A DNA stretch of 64,000 nt, from contig ONKQ01000004.1 of assembly GCA_900318465.1 (NCBI GenBank), positions 24,747 to 88,746 of the forward strand, read 5' to 3'. The notes below the pieces were generated by a model. That model searched no databases. It was not told where the DNA came from and worked only from the letters and a program-made list of their open reading frames with translations. This DNA comes from an uncultured Bacteroidales bacterium (lineage in GTDB: Bacteria > Bacteroidota > Bacteroidia > Bacteroidales > F082). The position numbers and the translations under genes were made by a program. This document shows positions 17,538-25,964 of this stretch, in pieces (the stretch's first letter is position 1; each line of letters begins with the position of its first letter).

Positions 17538-18176
17538 ATGCTCAAAATAGAATCCTTCGTCTTCAATCCTTTTTCGGAAAACACCTACGTCCTTTACGAC
17601 GACACCAAGGAATGCGTCATCATCGACCCTGGCTGCTCAACAACGGGTGAGGAAAACCAACTCTTCGGCTTCATCGACAGCCACAACCTCAAGCCATTAA
17701 TGGCCATCAACACGCATGGCCACGTGGATCATATCATCGGCAACGAGGCCGTGAAAAAACGCTATGGCATCCCATTGGCGGCACACCCCGACACAAATCC
17801 TGACTTCATTCAAGCCAAACACCACGGCGCGTGGCTCGGCCTTTCTCCTGATGGCGAGTTTCCGTTGCCCGACATTGACCTGAAAGACAACGAAATCATC
17901 AAAGTGGGAGAGAGCACTTTGGAGGTGATTTGCACGCCGGGCCATGCCCGAGGCAGCGTCAGTCTTTATGCCGAAATCGAGGGCTGGGTCTTCACTGGCG
18001 ACGCGCTTTTCAATCGCAGCATCGGGCGCACCGACCTCGCGGGCGGCGACTTCAAGCAACTTATCGAGAGCATAAAAGTGCGGCTTTTCCGCTTGCCCGA
18101 CGACACGGAGGTCTTCTCAGGCCACGGCGAAAGCACCACCATTTTCGACGAGCAACGCTACAACATGTTTCTTTGA
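17538..18176 (+). CDS. MBL-fold metallo-hydrolase (glyoxalase II-like)
   Basis: The 212-residue protein has the metal-binding motif NTHGHVDHIIGN (about 58-69), a further His in CTPGHARGSVSLY, the Asp of FTGDALFNRSIGRTDL and the final His in VFSGHGESTT. This set fits a binuclear metallo-beta-lactamase fold hydrolase of the glyoxalase II-like group. Small cytosolic members often hydrolyse thioesters or peptides; the exact substrate is not clear. ATG 17538 begins the conserved fold. The stop overlaps the next start (TGATG). Confidence 0.9.
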   Translation: MLKIESFVFNPFSENTYVLYDDTKECVIIDPGCSTTGEENQLFGFIDSHNLKPLMAINTHGHVDHIIGNEAVKKRYGIPLAAHPDTNPDFIQAKHHGAWLGLSPDGEFPLPDIDLKDNEIIKVGESTLEVICTPGHARGSVSLYAEIEGWVFTGDALFNRSIGRTDLAGGDFKQLIESIKVRLFRLPDDTEVFSGHGESTTIFDEQRYNMFL

Positions 18177-19606
18177 TGAAACGGCTGTTGATCATATTGG
18201 TTTTCTTTGGGTTGAGTGTCCCCGCTTTTGCTCAGGAGGAGACACGTATCATCGACAGCTTGCAAGATGTTCTGGCCACACAGGAGGGACGCGACAAAGT
18301 GCTTACCATGATTGAGCTGACATGGGATTTCCATGACTTTTCATACGACGACTGCCTCGACTGGGGTGAACGAGCCATAAAGGAAGCGCAGACCTTGGGC
18401 TATGCCGACTTGGAAGCAAAGGCGAACTATGTGCTTGGCATCCAATATGCTTATCACGGCGACTTGGACTTGGCAAAGGAGTATTTGCAAACGTCGTATG
18501 ACCAGTTCATAGAACTTGACGATTTGGGCAATGCCTTCGAAGCTTTGTGGAACATCGCCACATACGAACTCACCTTGGGAAGTATCGATACCGCCTATCA
18601 AGTGTATGAAAAGGCTGAGGTTGTGGCAGAGCAGTTGAACGACACTTCCGCTTGGGCTTTTGTCATCTCCAACAAGGCCATGATTTTGTATTATAAAGGT
18701 GAATTGGAGGAGGCATACGATGATTTCATTGAAGCTGAGCGTTTGTTTAGGTCTATCGGCGACGATTTGAGAACGGCACGTATGGAATCGAGTTTGGCCA
18801 CCTTACTTGTGGATAAGGGTCAGGTTGTCAAAGCAAAAAACCTGTTTCAGAAGGTTATCCCAGTATTTGAGGAGTTTGGCGACAATTATCATTTATTGGG
18901 TGTGTATAAGAATTTGGGTCATATCTTTGAATACGAGTTGGTTAATTACGATTCGGCATTGTATTTTTTGCAACAGGCCTTGGATTACTCCAGCATGACC
19001 GCGCTCAACAAAAGCAGTGAAGTGTTGGCCAACAACGAAAAGTCGAATGTGATTACCGAAATGGCCAACATCATGGTTTGCCAAGGTGATTTCAAAGGAG
19101 CCATTGAACGGTATGAGGAAGCCTTGAGCTTGGCCGAATCGAATGCCTATCTTCATGGTCAGCAAACGGCTTGCCAAGCCTTGGGAAAGGTCTATTCCCA
19201 ACTGGGTCAGGCCGCGAAGTCGCTTCAATATTTTCAGCGTTACCTGCAATTGGAGGAGGCTTCCGGCATCACCAATATGAGGTCGTTGATTCGTGTGCCG
19301 CTTATGATGGACTATGCCCGTCTGGGTAGGTTCGACGAAATGCGGAAAGAACTTGAAACCTTTGAGGAAGAGTATGCTGCCCTTATGCGCGAAAATGCGG
19401 ATATTTACGAACAAAACAGGAATTTGAAGTACGATGCTGAACAGCTTCTCCGCCAACATGAACTGCAAAACCGACAAATCACCGACCTCCAAACCCTGTG
19501 CAAACATTACCGTCTTGCCTTCTTCGGCATGTTAGCCATCATGTTCTTTGCGCTGGTTTTTTTCGTGTCCTACAAAATTGTTCGGAAAAATAAGGCCAAA
19601 AAGTGA
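18176..19606 (+). CDS. TPR protein with signal peptide and C-terminal membrane helix
   Basis: The 476-residue protein has a signal peptide (1-20, ending AFAQ), about eight tetratricopeptide repeats (roughly 50-380), a coiled coil (about 400-440) and one membrane helix near the end followed by a basic tail. This is the sensor architecture of Bacteroidota TPR histidine kinases or regulators, but it stops after the helix with no kinase or DNA-binding domain. ATG 18176 overlaps the preceding stop by one base, so the two are translationally coupled. Confidence 0.82.
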   Translation: MKRLLIILVFFGLSVPAFAQEETRIIDSLQDVLATQEGRDKVLTMIELTWDFHDFSYDDCLDWGERAIKEAQTLGYADLEAKANYVLGIQYAYHGDLDLAKEYLQTSYDQFIELDDLGNAFEALWNIATYELTLGSIDTAYQVYEKAEVVAEQLNDTSAWAFVISNKAMILYYKGELEEAYDDFIEAERLFRSIGDDLRTARMESSLATLLVDKGQVVKAKNLFQKVIPVFEEFGDNYHLLGVYKNLGHIFEYELVNYDSALYFLQQALDYSSMTALNKSSEVLANNEKSNVITEMANIMVCQGDFKGAIERYEEALSLAESNAYLHGQQTACQALGKVYSQLGQAAKSLQYFQRYLQLEEASGITNMRSLIRVPLMMDYARLGRFDEMRKELETFEEEYAALMRENADIYEQNRNLKYDAEQLLRQHELQNRQITDLQTLCKHYRLAFFGMLAIMFFALVFFVSYKIVRKNKAKK

Positions 19607-19625
19607 AATCTTGAAAATAAAACCC

Positions 19626-19633
19626 TACCTTTG
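19626..19633 (+). promoter_or_regulatory. TACCTTTG -7 box for rocD, with repeat-containing leader
   Basis: An exact match upstream of ATG 19688. The leader contains an AAATCTT-type near-tandem array (19647-19682) with roughly 7-bp period. Confidence 0.65.
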
Positions 19634-19687
19634 CAACCCGAATTTTGATTTTAAATCTTTAAATCTTAAATCCTTAAATAACTAATC

Positions 19688-20920
19688 ATGATCGAAAAAA
19701 TCACATCATCGCAACAAGCTATGGACCTCGAAGCCAAGTACGGGGCCCACAATTATCACCCGCTGCCGGTCGTCCTCGCCAAAGGTAAGGGCGCCAAAGT
19801 GTGGGACGTCGAAGGAAAAGAATATTTCGACTTCCTGTCGGCCTATTCCGCTGTCAACCAAGGCCATTGCCACCCGAAAATCCTGAAGGCCTTGACCGAC
19901 CAAGCCGAGCGCCTCACCCTCAGCAGCCGCGCTTTCTATAACGACGCACTCGGCGTGTGGGAAAAATATGTGACCGAATACTTCGGCTACGACAAGGTGC
20001 TGCCCATGAACTCGGGCGCCGAAGCCGACGAAACGGGCCTGAAGCTCGCCCGCCGTTGGGGTGTCGTCAAGAAGGGTATTCCGAACGACAAGGTGAAAAT
20101 CGTGTGCTGCGAAGGCAACTTCCACGGCCGCACCATCACCATCATCACCATGAGCAACGACCCCGAGAGCTATGCCAACTACGGCCCCATGACTCCCGGC
20201 TTCATCCGTATCCCTTACAACGACCCCGATGCTCTTGAGAAAGTGCTTGAGAAAGAAGGCAACGAAATCGCCGGTTTCCTGCTTGAACCCATCCAAGGCG
20301 AGGCTGGCGTTTACGTTCCCGATGAAGGCTACCTGAAGAAGTGCTACGACATCTGCAAGAAGCACAACGTGCTGTTTATGGCCGACGAGGTGCAGTGCGG
20401 TATCGCCCGTACGGGTAAGATGTTGGCTTGCGACCACGAAGGCGTGCGCCCCGACATCCTCATCTTGGGCAAGGCCCTCGGTGGCGGTGTGGTGCCGGTT
20501 TCCTGCGTCTTGGCCGACGACGACATCATGCTGAACATCAAGCCCGGTGAGCACGGCTCCACCTTCGGCGGCAACCCGATTGCAGCCCGCGTTTCCATCG
20601 CCGCCCTTGAGGTCATCAAGGAAGAGCATCTGATGGAGAACGCCGAGCGTCTTGGTAAGATTTTCCGCGAGGAAATCGGCAAGATCAAGAGCCCAATGAT
20701 TGAGAAAGTGCGTGGTAAAGGTTTGCTCAATGCCGTGATCATCAAACCTAAAGACGGCAAGGAAGCTTGGGATGTGTGCCTCAAGATGCGTGACCTCGGC
20801 CTGTTGGCCAAGCCCACCCACCAGCACATCATCCGCTTCGCTCCGCCCTTGGTCATCACCGAGGCCGAGCTCCGCGAAGCCATCGAAATCATCAAGAAGG
20901 CTATTGCCTCATTTGAATGA
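19688..20920 (+). CDS. rocD: Ornithine--oxo-acid transaminase
   Basis: The 410-residue protein is a class III aminotransferase: [14 protein letters not shown] and [19 protein letters not shown] near the start, [33 protein letters not shown], the [14 protein letters not shown] stretch and the PLP lysine in [10 protein letters not shown] (about residue 261). These match ornithine delta-aminotransferase, which converts ornithine and 2-oxoglutarate to glutamate semialdehyde and glutamate in arginine/proline metabolism. Length is normal. It is a single-gene unit with its own promoter and terminator. Confidence 0.95.
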   Translation: MIEKITSSQQAMDLEAKYGAHNYHPLPVVLAKGKGAKVWDVEGKEYFDFLSAYSAVNQGHCHPKILKALTDQAERLTLSSRAFYNDALGVWEKYVTEYFGYDKVLPMNSGAEADETGLKLARRWGVVKKGIPNDKVKIVCCEGNFHGRTITIITMSNDPESYANYGPMTPGFIRIPYNDPDALEKVLEKEGNEIAGFLLEPIQGEAGVYVPDEGYLKKCYDICKKHNVLFMADEVQCGIARTGKMLACDHEGVRPDILILGKALGGGVVPVSCVLADDDIMLNIKPGEHGSTFGGNPIAARVSIAALEVIKEEHLMENAERLGKIFREEIGKIKSPMIEKVRGKGLLNAVIIKPKDGKEAWDVCLKMRDLGLLAKPTHQHIIRFAPPLVITEAELREAIEIIKKAIASFE

Positions 20921-20940
20921 TTTTGTCGGATGAATGAAAA

Positions 20941-20967
20941 AAAGCCTCTCGCAAGGGAGGCTTTTTT
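20941..20967 (+). terminator. Terminator of rocD
   Basis: A hairpin GCCTCTC/GGGAGGC with loop GCAA is followed by six T. An A run on the other side may allow use in both directions. Confidence 0.85.
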
Positions 20968-20978
20968 AGTGCATAAGA

Positions 20979-21178
20979 AAGGGCAACCCTGATGGATTGC
21001 CCTAAAAACATGGTTCTGCGTCAATGTCGGGTGGTAAAAATGACATGTAACCTTGCCTTCGTGATGCGTATCGGCGTAACGATGCATAAAAGTGCCTGCC
21101 TCGGCACGAACTCTACAATAAGTTGTGTGTGGCTTACTCCTCAGCCACAGAGCTGATCATTCGCCCGCAGAACACATG
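20979..21178 (-). ncRNA. Candidate structured RNA of about 190 nt
   Basis: On the minus strand the gap can close with CATG/CATG and GTTCTGCG/CGCAGAAC (21166-21178 with 21009-21020). Inside are a perfect 7-bp hairpin (21128-21149), GTGCC/GGCAC (21092-21107), a bulged hairpin (21064-21086) and ATGTC/GACAT (21024-21046). A terminator-like hairpin (20981-21002) then runs into TTTCTT; its one imperfect pair is G-U on the minus strand but A-C on the plus strand, which favours minus. No promoter box is visible, so it may be processed from the operon mRNA. A 6S-type RNA is possible but unproven. Confidence 0.4.
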
Positions 21179-21180
21179 CC

Positions 21181-21630
21181 TTATAATTCTGTCAACCAGT
21201 TGGTTTCCTGAATGGTGTTATCCACTTTGCGCAACTCTTTACTCAAGCGGTCGGCCTCCTTTTGCAAAACGGGCACGTCCACGGCACTTAAAATCTTGAT
21301 TTCGGTGCGAACGGCACGTTGCGCCAAACGGCTGGCGTTGTTGATTAGCTCGTGGTAGGCTTCGATTCGCAAGCTTAGACTATCGCGCTTGGCAAGCAAT
21401 TCAGTGAGTGTTAGTCCATTGACGACAGTTCGACTATTTACTAAGTTGATTTGCGCAATCAATTGCTCCTGCTGGTCGATGCAGAGGTTCAGTTCGGTCA
21501 GCAAGGCCGTTGGTTCCTCAGCGGTTTTTTCGCCTTCCTGCACTGTGGCGTTCATCGAAAGGCGTGAGCGTAGCTGTGCAATGCGTTGGCTTAGGTCGGA
21601 GCGTTCTTGTAATGCTTCTGCTAATTTCAT
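21181..21630 (-). CDS. DIP1984 family protein
   Basis: The 149-residue helical protein begins MKLAEALQERSDLSQRIAQL and contains VQEGE and NLVNSRT followed by GLTLTELLAKRDSL, the pattern of the DIP1984 (septicolysin-like) family. Function is unestablished. It is the third gene of the lnt-dus operon, three bases after the dus stop. Confidence 0.85.
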   Translation of the reverse strand: MKLAEALQERSDLSQRIAQLRSRLSMNATVQEGEKTAEEPTALLTELNLCIDQQEQLIAQINLVNSRTVVNGLTLTELLAKRDSLSLRIEAYHELINNASRLAQRAVRTEIKILSAVDVPVLQKEADRLSKELRKVDNTIQETNWLTEL

Positions 21631-21633
21631 GAT

Positions 21634-22593
21634 TTATTGGATTAATTTGTTGTTCATAAAAACATATTCTACTGCATCTTCGTATTCCTTCAAAGCATTA
21701 ATCTTCTTAATTTTCCGCCAAACCACCTGCGGCTCCTCAAAACTGTTCATCAGATACGACCACAATTCCTTCATTCGTCCCAAGACCTTTGGACTGCCTC
21801 CGGCATGGCGTAGCCTATCCTCATAAAGGTCAACGATGTATGCGTATAGCCGTGCGATCCGTTCCGGCGCATTCCATGCGCCCCCTCGAATCTCCTCCGC
21901 CAAAAACGGATTGGCCAAAATCCCTCGTCCCAGCATGAATTGGTTCACCGACTGAACCTGCTCCCTAATGTGCCCAAAACTTTCCCTCGAAAAAATATCT
22001 CCATTATAAACTAACGGCGCATTAATATAAGGTATTAATGCTTTGAACCGCTCCACATCGGCCTCTCCTTTGTATAATTGCTTCCCAATGCGGGGATGGA
22101 TGATTAATTCGCTCAACGGAAATCGGTTGAAAATTGGGATGATGGCCTCAATTTCTTCAGGGCTGAAATAACCCAAACGGCATTTCACGCTGAATTTTAT
22201 GTCAATTTCCTCGAAAACTCTTTCAAACATCGCTTCCACCATGTCAGGGTAAGGCAGGAGGCCACAGCCGCGTTTCTTGTTGGCCACTCTTGGGAACGGG
22301 CAACCCATGTTGAGGTTGATTTCCTTGTAGCCCAACTGTTTGCATTGCTTGGTGAAACGCAAAATTTCCTCTGCATCAGTGCTGAGAATTTGGGGCGTGA
22401 GGGTCTCCACATCATTGAATTTCGGGTCTATTTCCTCGCCTTGCAGGTTCTTGGCATGGTCTTCTTTGTGAATGCCCGTAAAAAAAGGCGTGTAAAACTT
22501 GTCGATGCCGCCGAAGTGCCGCTTGAACACGTTGCGGAATGGTGCGTCGGTGATGCCTTGGAAAGGACCCAAAGAAAGCAGAATGTCGCTCAT
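21634..22593 (-). CDS. tRNA-dihydrouridine synthase family protein
   Basis: The 319-residue protein has the Dus hallmarks: LGPFQGITDAPFRNVF near the start, then EINLNMGCPFPRV with the catalytic Cys, FSVKCRLGY, LIIHPRIGKQLYKG, VYNGDIFS and FMLGRGILANPFL. It reduces uridine in tRNA using FMN and NADPH. Subtype is not clear. Length is close to the family norm. Its ATG overlaps the stop of lnt by 4 bp (ATGA). Confidence 0.92.
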   Translation of the reverse strand: MSDILLSLGPFQGITDAPFRNVFKRHFGGIDKFYTPFFTGIHKEDHAKNLQGEEIDPKFNDVETLTPQILSTDAEEILRFTKQCKQLGYKEINLNMGCPFPRVANKKRGCGLLPYPDMVEAMFERVFEEIDIKFSVKCRLGYFSPEEIEAIIPIFNRFPLSELIIHPRIGKQLYKGEADVERFKALIPYINAPLVYNGDIFSRESFGHIREQVQSVNQFMLGRGILANPFLAEEIRGGAWNAPERIARLYAYIVDLYEDRLRHAGGSPKVLGRMKELWSYLMNSFEEPQVVWRKIKKINALKEYEDAVEYVFMNNKLIQ

Positions 22594-24242
22594 TTCTTCT
22601 TTTTCTTGTTGGCCTTCTTGACCGGTTTTTCTCCAGCTTGGTTCCATCGGATGATGCTCATGGCCATCCAAGAAATGAGCAACACTAAAGTGAGATAGAC
22701 TGCAATGCGGCTCAAATAGTCACCATGTTTAGCATAAAAGGTGACTTTAGTGTTGGCCTTCAGGGTCTCACGGATGGCATCAGGCACCCAATAATGGGTT
22801 TGTTGCAGCACATCACCGCGTTGATTAATAAAGCCTGAACGTCCCGTATTGGCCGATCGAGCCACACAACGACGGTTTTCGATGGCTCTTAATTTGGAGA
22901 ACTCGAAGTGCTGGCGGTATCCTGGCGTGTCTCCCCACCAACCATCATTGGTGATGACAAAAAGCAGGTCGGCACCTTTCTTGCAGAAATTGCTGACATA
23001 TTCGCCGAAAGCCGACTCATAACAGATAGGCACACCGACGAGATGCTTACCAAATCTCATCGTATAAGCTTCTGGGTCAGTCTTCAAAGTGCCACGCGCA
23101 ATGCCCATGGTGATGCTATAGTTCTTCAAAAAGCCCATCCATTCCGGGATGGCTTCCACCGCTGGCGTGAGTTGCGACTTGTTGCGGTGCTGCATATTAA
23201 TGGTGTCGATGAGCAGGGCGGAGTTATGGCAATAATAGTAGCGGTCGCTGTTGCCGACTTGCCTTGCTGGAAAGTCGTCTTCCATACCTTTTGGCACCCA
23301 TTCGTATGTAGTGCCGCCTATAACAAAAGCCATCTGAGGATGTTTCTGGATGTAATCATGCAAAGTCCGCAAAGCCCGAACTTTATCGGTTTCATGCAGC
23401 CAAATCCCTTCCTGAATGGCCGACTCTGAACTGACCACAAAGCGCGTTTTCTCAGTGACCAAAGGCAACGAGAGTGCCAAATTGTTTTGGATGACTTGGT
23501 CATAGAAATGCGCATCAAACTGTTCATTCCACGGGTCGCAATTCTGCTGCACTACAATGACTTCCGTGTCGGTGCCTTGGTCTTCATAATGCCGGTAGAT
23601 GCTCTTGCCAATTAAAATCGGGAAGATAAGCACCATCGTCGAGGCCCCTATATTAATAAAGGTGTATTTTGCCGCTTTTGCCTTGGCAAACAGGATAACA
23701 TTGGTTATCAGTATGTTGACCAAAAGCACCCAAAGCGTACCGCCTGCCACGCCTGTCACCTCGTACCATTGTATCCAGCTATGGCAAGTCGAAAACACAT
23801 TGCCCAAGTTGAGCCAAGGCCATTTGACCGACCAATGGTAGGTAAGCAGCTCAAAGGCCATCCAATAAGGGATAAGGAAGAAGTTGCCCCAAGGTTTGTT
23901 GCACACTTTTTTCTTGGTTTGATGAAACACATTGAAAACAATGGTCATGAAAAGCGCATTCAGAATCCAAGCCAATGTTGCAGCAGGCGTGGCGTTCCAT
24001 ACCCACCACGTCGTTACCACGTTCCAAACGAAAAAAGATAGGAACGAAAGCCAAAACAACCTGCCCTTTTCGCCTTGCGCAATGCGATCCTCCAGCAAAA
24101 GCAAGGGAACAAAACCCAAGAATACTAATGGCGCCAAGCCCCAAGTGGGCCAAGCCGCCGACAGCAGTCCCCCGCTCAATAAAGCCAATAGTATTCGGAA
24201 GCCTTTTCCGTCCCGCGTCGCACGTTTATGATTCTTTGCCAT
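22590..24242 (-). CDS. lnt: Apolipoprotein N-acyltransferase
   Basis: The 550-residue protein has about six N-terminal membrane segments (LLALLSGGLLSAAWPTWGLA at the start), a nitrilase-like periplasmic domain and a final membrane helix with a Lys-rich tail. Catalytic triad positions can be read: Glu in VVSSESAIQEG, Lys in NKSQLTPAVEAIPEW and Cys in GVPICYESAFGEYVS. It N-acylates the terminal Cys of lipoproteins, which are numerous in this window. First gene of the lnt-dus-DIP1984 operon. Confidence 0.94.
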   Translation of the reverse strand: MAKNHKRATRDGKGFRILLALLSGGLLSAAWPTWGLAPLVFLGFVPLLLLEDRIAQGEKGRLFWLSFLSFFVWNVVTTWWVWNATPAATLAWILNALFMTIVFNVFHQTKKKVCNKPWGNFFLIPYWMAFELLTYHWSVKWPWLNLGNVFSTCHSWIQWYEVTGVAGGTLWVLLVNILITNVILFAKAKAAKYTFINIGASTMVLIFPILIGKSIYRHYEDQGTDTEVIVVQQNCDPWNEQFDAHFYDQVIQNNLALSLPLVTEKTRFVVSSESAIQEGIWLHETDKVRALRTLHDYIQKHPQMAFVIGGTTYEWVPKGMEDDFPARQVGNSDRYYYCHNSALLIDTINMQHRNKSQLTPAVEAIPEWMGFLKNYSITMGIARGTLKTDPEAYTMRFGKHLVGVPICYESAFGEYVSNFCKKGADLLFVITNDGWWGDTPGYRQHFEFSKLRAIENRRCVARSANTGRSGFINQRGDVLQQTHYWVPDAIRETLKANTKVTFYAKHGDYLSRIAVYLTLVLLISWMAMSIIRWNQAGEKPVKKANKKKKK

Positions 24243-24261
24243 ACCTTTCGAATTTTCTGTG

Positions 24262-24269
24262 CAAAAGTA
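24262..24269 (-). promoter_or_regulatory. TACTTTTG -7 box for the lnt operon
   Basis: An exact consensus match on the minus strand, 19 bp upstream of ATG 24242. Confidence 0.65.
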
Positions 24270-24342
24270 CTGTTTTTTGGCATTTCAGCAGGAAAAGGAA
24301 ACCCTTTTTAACCAAAACAAACAGTCCTATCAATAAAAAACG

Positions 24343-24350
24343 TATTTTTG
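24343..24350 (+). promoter_or_regulatory. TATTTTTG -7 box for the peptide-modification-like operon
   Basis: An exact consensus match 17 bp upstream of ATG 24368, giving a leader of about 10 nt for the HPr-kinase-like gene. Confidence 0.65.
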
Positions 24351-24367
24351 CGCAAAATTTTTGTCAG

Positions 24368-25240
24368 ATGAAAAAGACTTACAAAGTAGCTGGACATAAG
24401 TTCAATGTTATAATGCCCGATAGACATTTGGCATGGCATGAGTTGCAGAATTACGAACCCTTTTTGGTCGAAGAGTCAGATGAATGCATTTTTACGGCCA
24501 GAATGCTGGATTTCCTGCCTGATACAACAACTAAGCAATTGGTGACGGTAAGTTGCCCAGGAGACGATTTCTCGAGAATTGAACTGTATAAATGGAACGA
24601 CAAGTGGATGATGAGTGTAGCCCCTGTAAAAGAGGCCCCTGCTGCTGTACATTTATTTGTCAACAAGAATTTTACGGATGTAGGCTTTTTTATCTCCGAC
24701 AGTTTGAAATTCTCTCTTAACACAGTTTTGATGCTGATGTTTGCCCTTTCCACAGCGTGTAAGAATACACTACTAATGCATGCTTCTGTGACAATGCATA
24801 ATGGCAAAGGCTATGTCTTCCTTGGCAAGAGCGGCACAGGCAAAAGCACGCACAGCCAACTATGGATTAATAATATAGAGAATTGCGAACTGCTCAACGA
24901 CGACAACCCAATATTGCGAGTTGAAGACAACGGCGAGGTTCGTGTCTATGGTTCGCCTTGGAGTGGCAAGACTCCTTGCTACCGCAACCTTGACGTCCCG
25001 GTAGGTGCCATTGTCGACTTACATCAGGCCAAAAAGAACGTGATTAAGCGACAGTCATTACCCAACGCATACGCTTCGATTTATGTTTCGTTCTCAGGTT
25101 ATCGATTCATCAAAGAGCAAGCCGACGGATTCCACGACACCAACGTAAAGATTGTCAGTACAGTACCTTGCTATTCTCTCGACTGCTTGCCCAATGCCGA
25201 TGCTGCCTTCCTTTGTCATCAAACCGTAACGCAACAATGA
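24368..25240 (+). CDS. HPr-kinase-like P-loop protein
   Basis: The 290-residue protein has the HPrK-type P-loop FLGKSGTGKSTHSQLW (about 153-168), a TLLMHASV segment just before it, an acidic LLNDDNPIL stretch and GSPWSGKTPCYRN. The N-terminal ~140 residues have no clear match. HPrK-like kinases of this short type occur in natural-product peptide loci; in paeninodin-type lasso peptides one phosphorylates the C-terminal Ser of the precursor. The real sugar-regulation HPr kinase is excluded by the different N-terminus and context. It overlaps the next gene by 4 bp (ATGA). Confidence 0.8.
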   Translation: MKKTYKVAGHKFNVIMPDRHLAWHELQNYEPFLVEESDECIFTARMLDFLPDTTTKQLVTVSCPGDDFSRIELYKWNDKWMMSVAPVKEAPAAVHLFVNKNFTDVGFFISDSLKFSLNTVLMLMFALSTACKNTLLMHASVTMHNGKGYVFLGKSGTGKSTHSQLWINNIENCELLNDDNPILRVEDNGEVRVYGSPWSGKTPCYRNLDVPVGAIVDLHQAKKNVIKRQSLPNAYASIYVSFSGYRFIKEQADGFHDTNVKIVSTVPCYSLDCLPNADAAFLCHQTVTQQ

Positions 25241-25671
25241 AAAAGGCAATACTTGACGAACAAACCCCTGCTGAATTGAAAAAATGGATTGAAGAGGGTT
25301 GCACCGTTATCATCAATCCAAAAGGCATCAGTATGCTACCGTTCATCCACGAGGGGAAAGACAAAGTCCTCTTAAGTATACCTAACACCCTTAAAACGGG
25401 CGACATTGTTTTGATAAGCCTCAACGGACGGTATCTCATGCACCGCATTTATGCCATTGATGGTGACAATCTCACTCTGATGGGCGACGGCAACCTTAAA
25501 GGCAACGAGTACTGCAAAAAGTCGGATGTGGTTGGTCTTGTATCTGAAATCATCGACGAGAAAGGCAACCACCGAAAACCTGGAAAAGCATGGCTGTGGC
25601 GACACACCGTAGGCCTTCGCAAATACCAATTGAAAGCCTATAGAAAGTGCAAAAAACTATTGAAATCATAA
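25237..25671 (+). CDS. S24/S26 (SipW-like) peptidase without membrane anchor
   Basis: The 144-residue protein has the Ser motif NPKGISMLPFI (catalytic Ser about 33) and the His-containing YLMHRIYAIDGDNLTLMGDGN, the Ser-His arrangement of SipW/S26B signal peptidases rather than the Ser-Lys type. No membrane helix is visible at either end and the C-terminus is basic, so it probably works in the cytoplasm. It might remove a leader peptide. The start overlaps the preceding stop; the PqqD-like gene follows 20 bp later. Confidence 0.8.
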   Translation: MKKAILDEQTPAELKKWIEEGCTVIINPKGISMLPFIHEGKDKVLLSIPNTLKTGDIVLISLNGRYLMHRIYAIDGDNLTLMGDGNLKGNEYCKKSDVVGLVSEIIDEKGNHRKPGKAWLWRHTVGLRKYQLKAYRKCKKLLKS

Positions 25672-25691
25672 TATCCTAAATACTTACACTC

Positions 25692-25961
25692 ATGAAAACA
25701 AAAAAAGGCTTTACGCTTCGTTCCTTGGGCAATGAACATCTTCTTGTGGCTGAAAGTGTGGAAATGACTAACTTCAACCGCATGATTTCGATGAACGAAA
25801 GTGCTGCCATGCTCTGGAAGGAGATTGATGGCAAAGACTTCGATGCCGAAACTTTGACCAATCTCCTTATGGAAAACTACGACATTAATCGCGATGTGGC
25901 TGAGCACGATGTGACAGCTTTGCTAAAGTCATGGAAAGAAGCGGGTATCATTGAGGATTAA
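25692..25961 (+). CDS. PqqD-like peptide-binding protein
   Basis: The 89-residue protein has the PqqD fold pattern: an N-terminal strand region, MNESAAMLWKEIDGKDFDAETL in the middle and a helical end DVTALLKSWKEAGIIED. PqqD domains (RREs) bind leader peptides of ribosomally made peptides and present them to modifying enzymes. Here it sits between a peptidase and a nucleotidyltransferase and upstream of a tiny peptide gene, its likely partner. Confidence 0.85.
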   Translation: MKTKKGFTLRSLGNEHLLVAESVEMTNFNRMISMNESAAMLWKEIDGKDFDAETLTNLLMENYDINRDVAEHDVTALLKSWKEAGIIED

Positions 25962-25964
25962 ACC

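Noticed and set aside
19706-20827. Long minus-strand open frame opposite rocD
   Set aside because: rocD is complete with all aminotransferase motifs; the antisense frame shows no motif and arises from codon bias.
24368-25240. Classical HPr kinase/phosphorylase
   Set aside because: Only the P-loop region agrees; the N-terminal domain, length and neighbours differ and no HPr gene is near.
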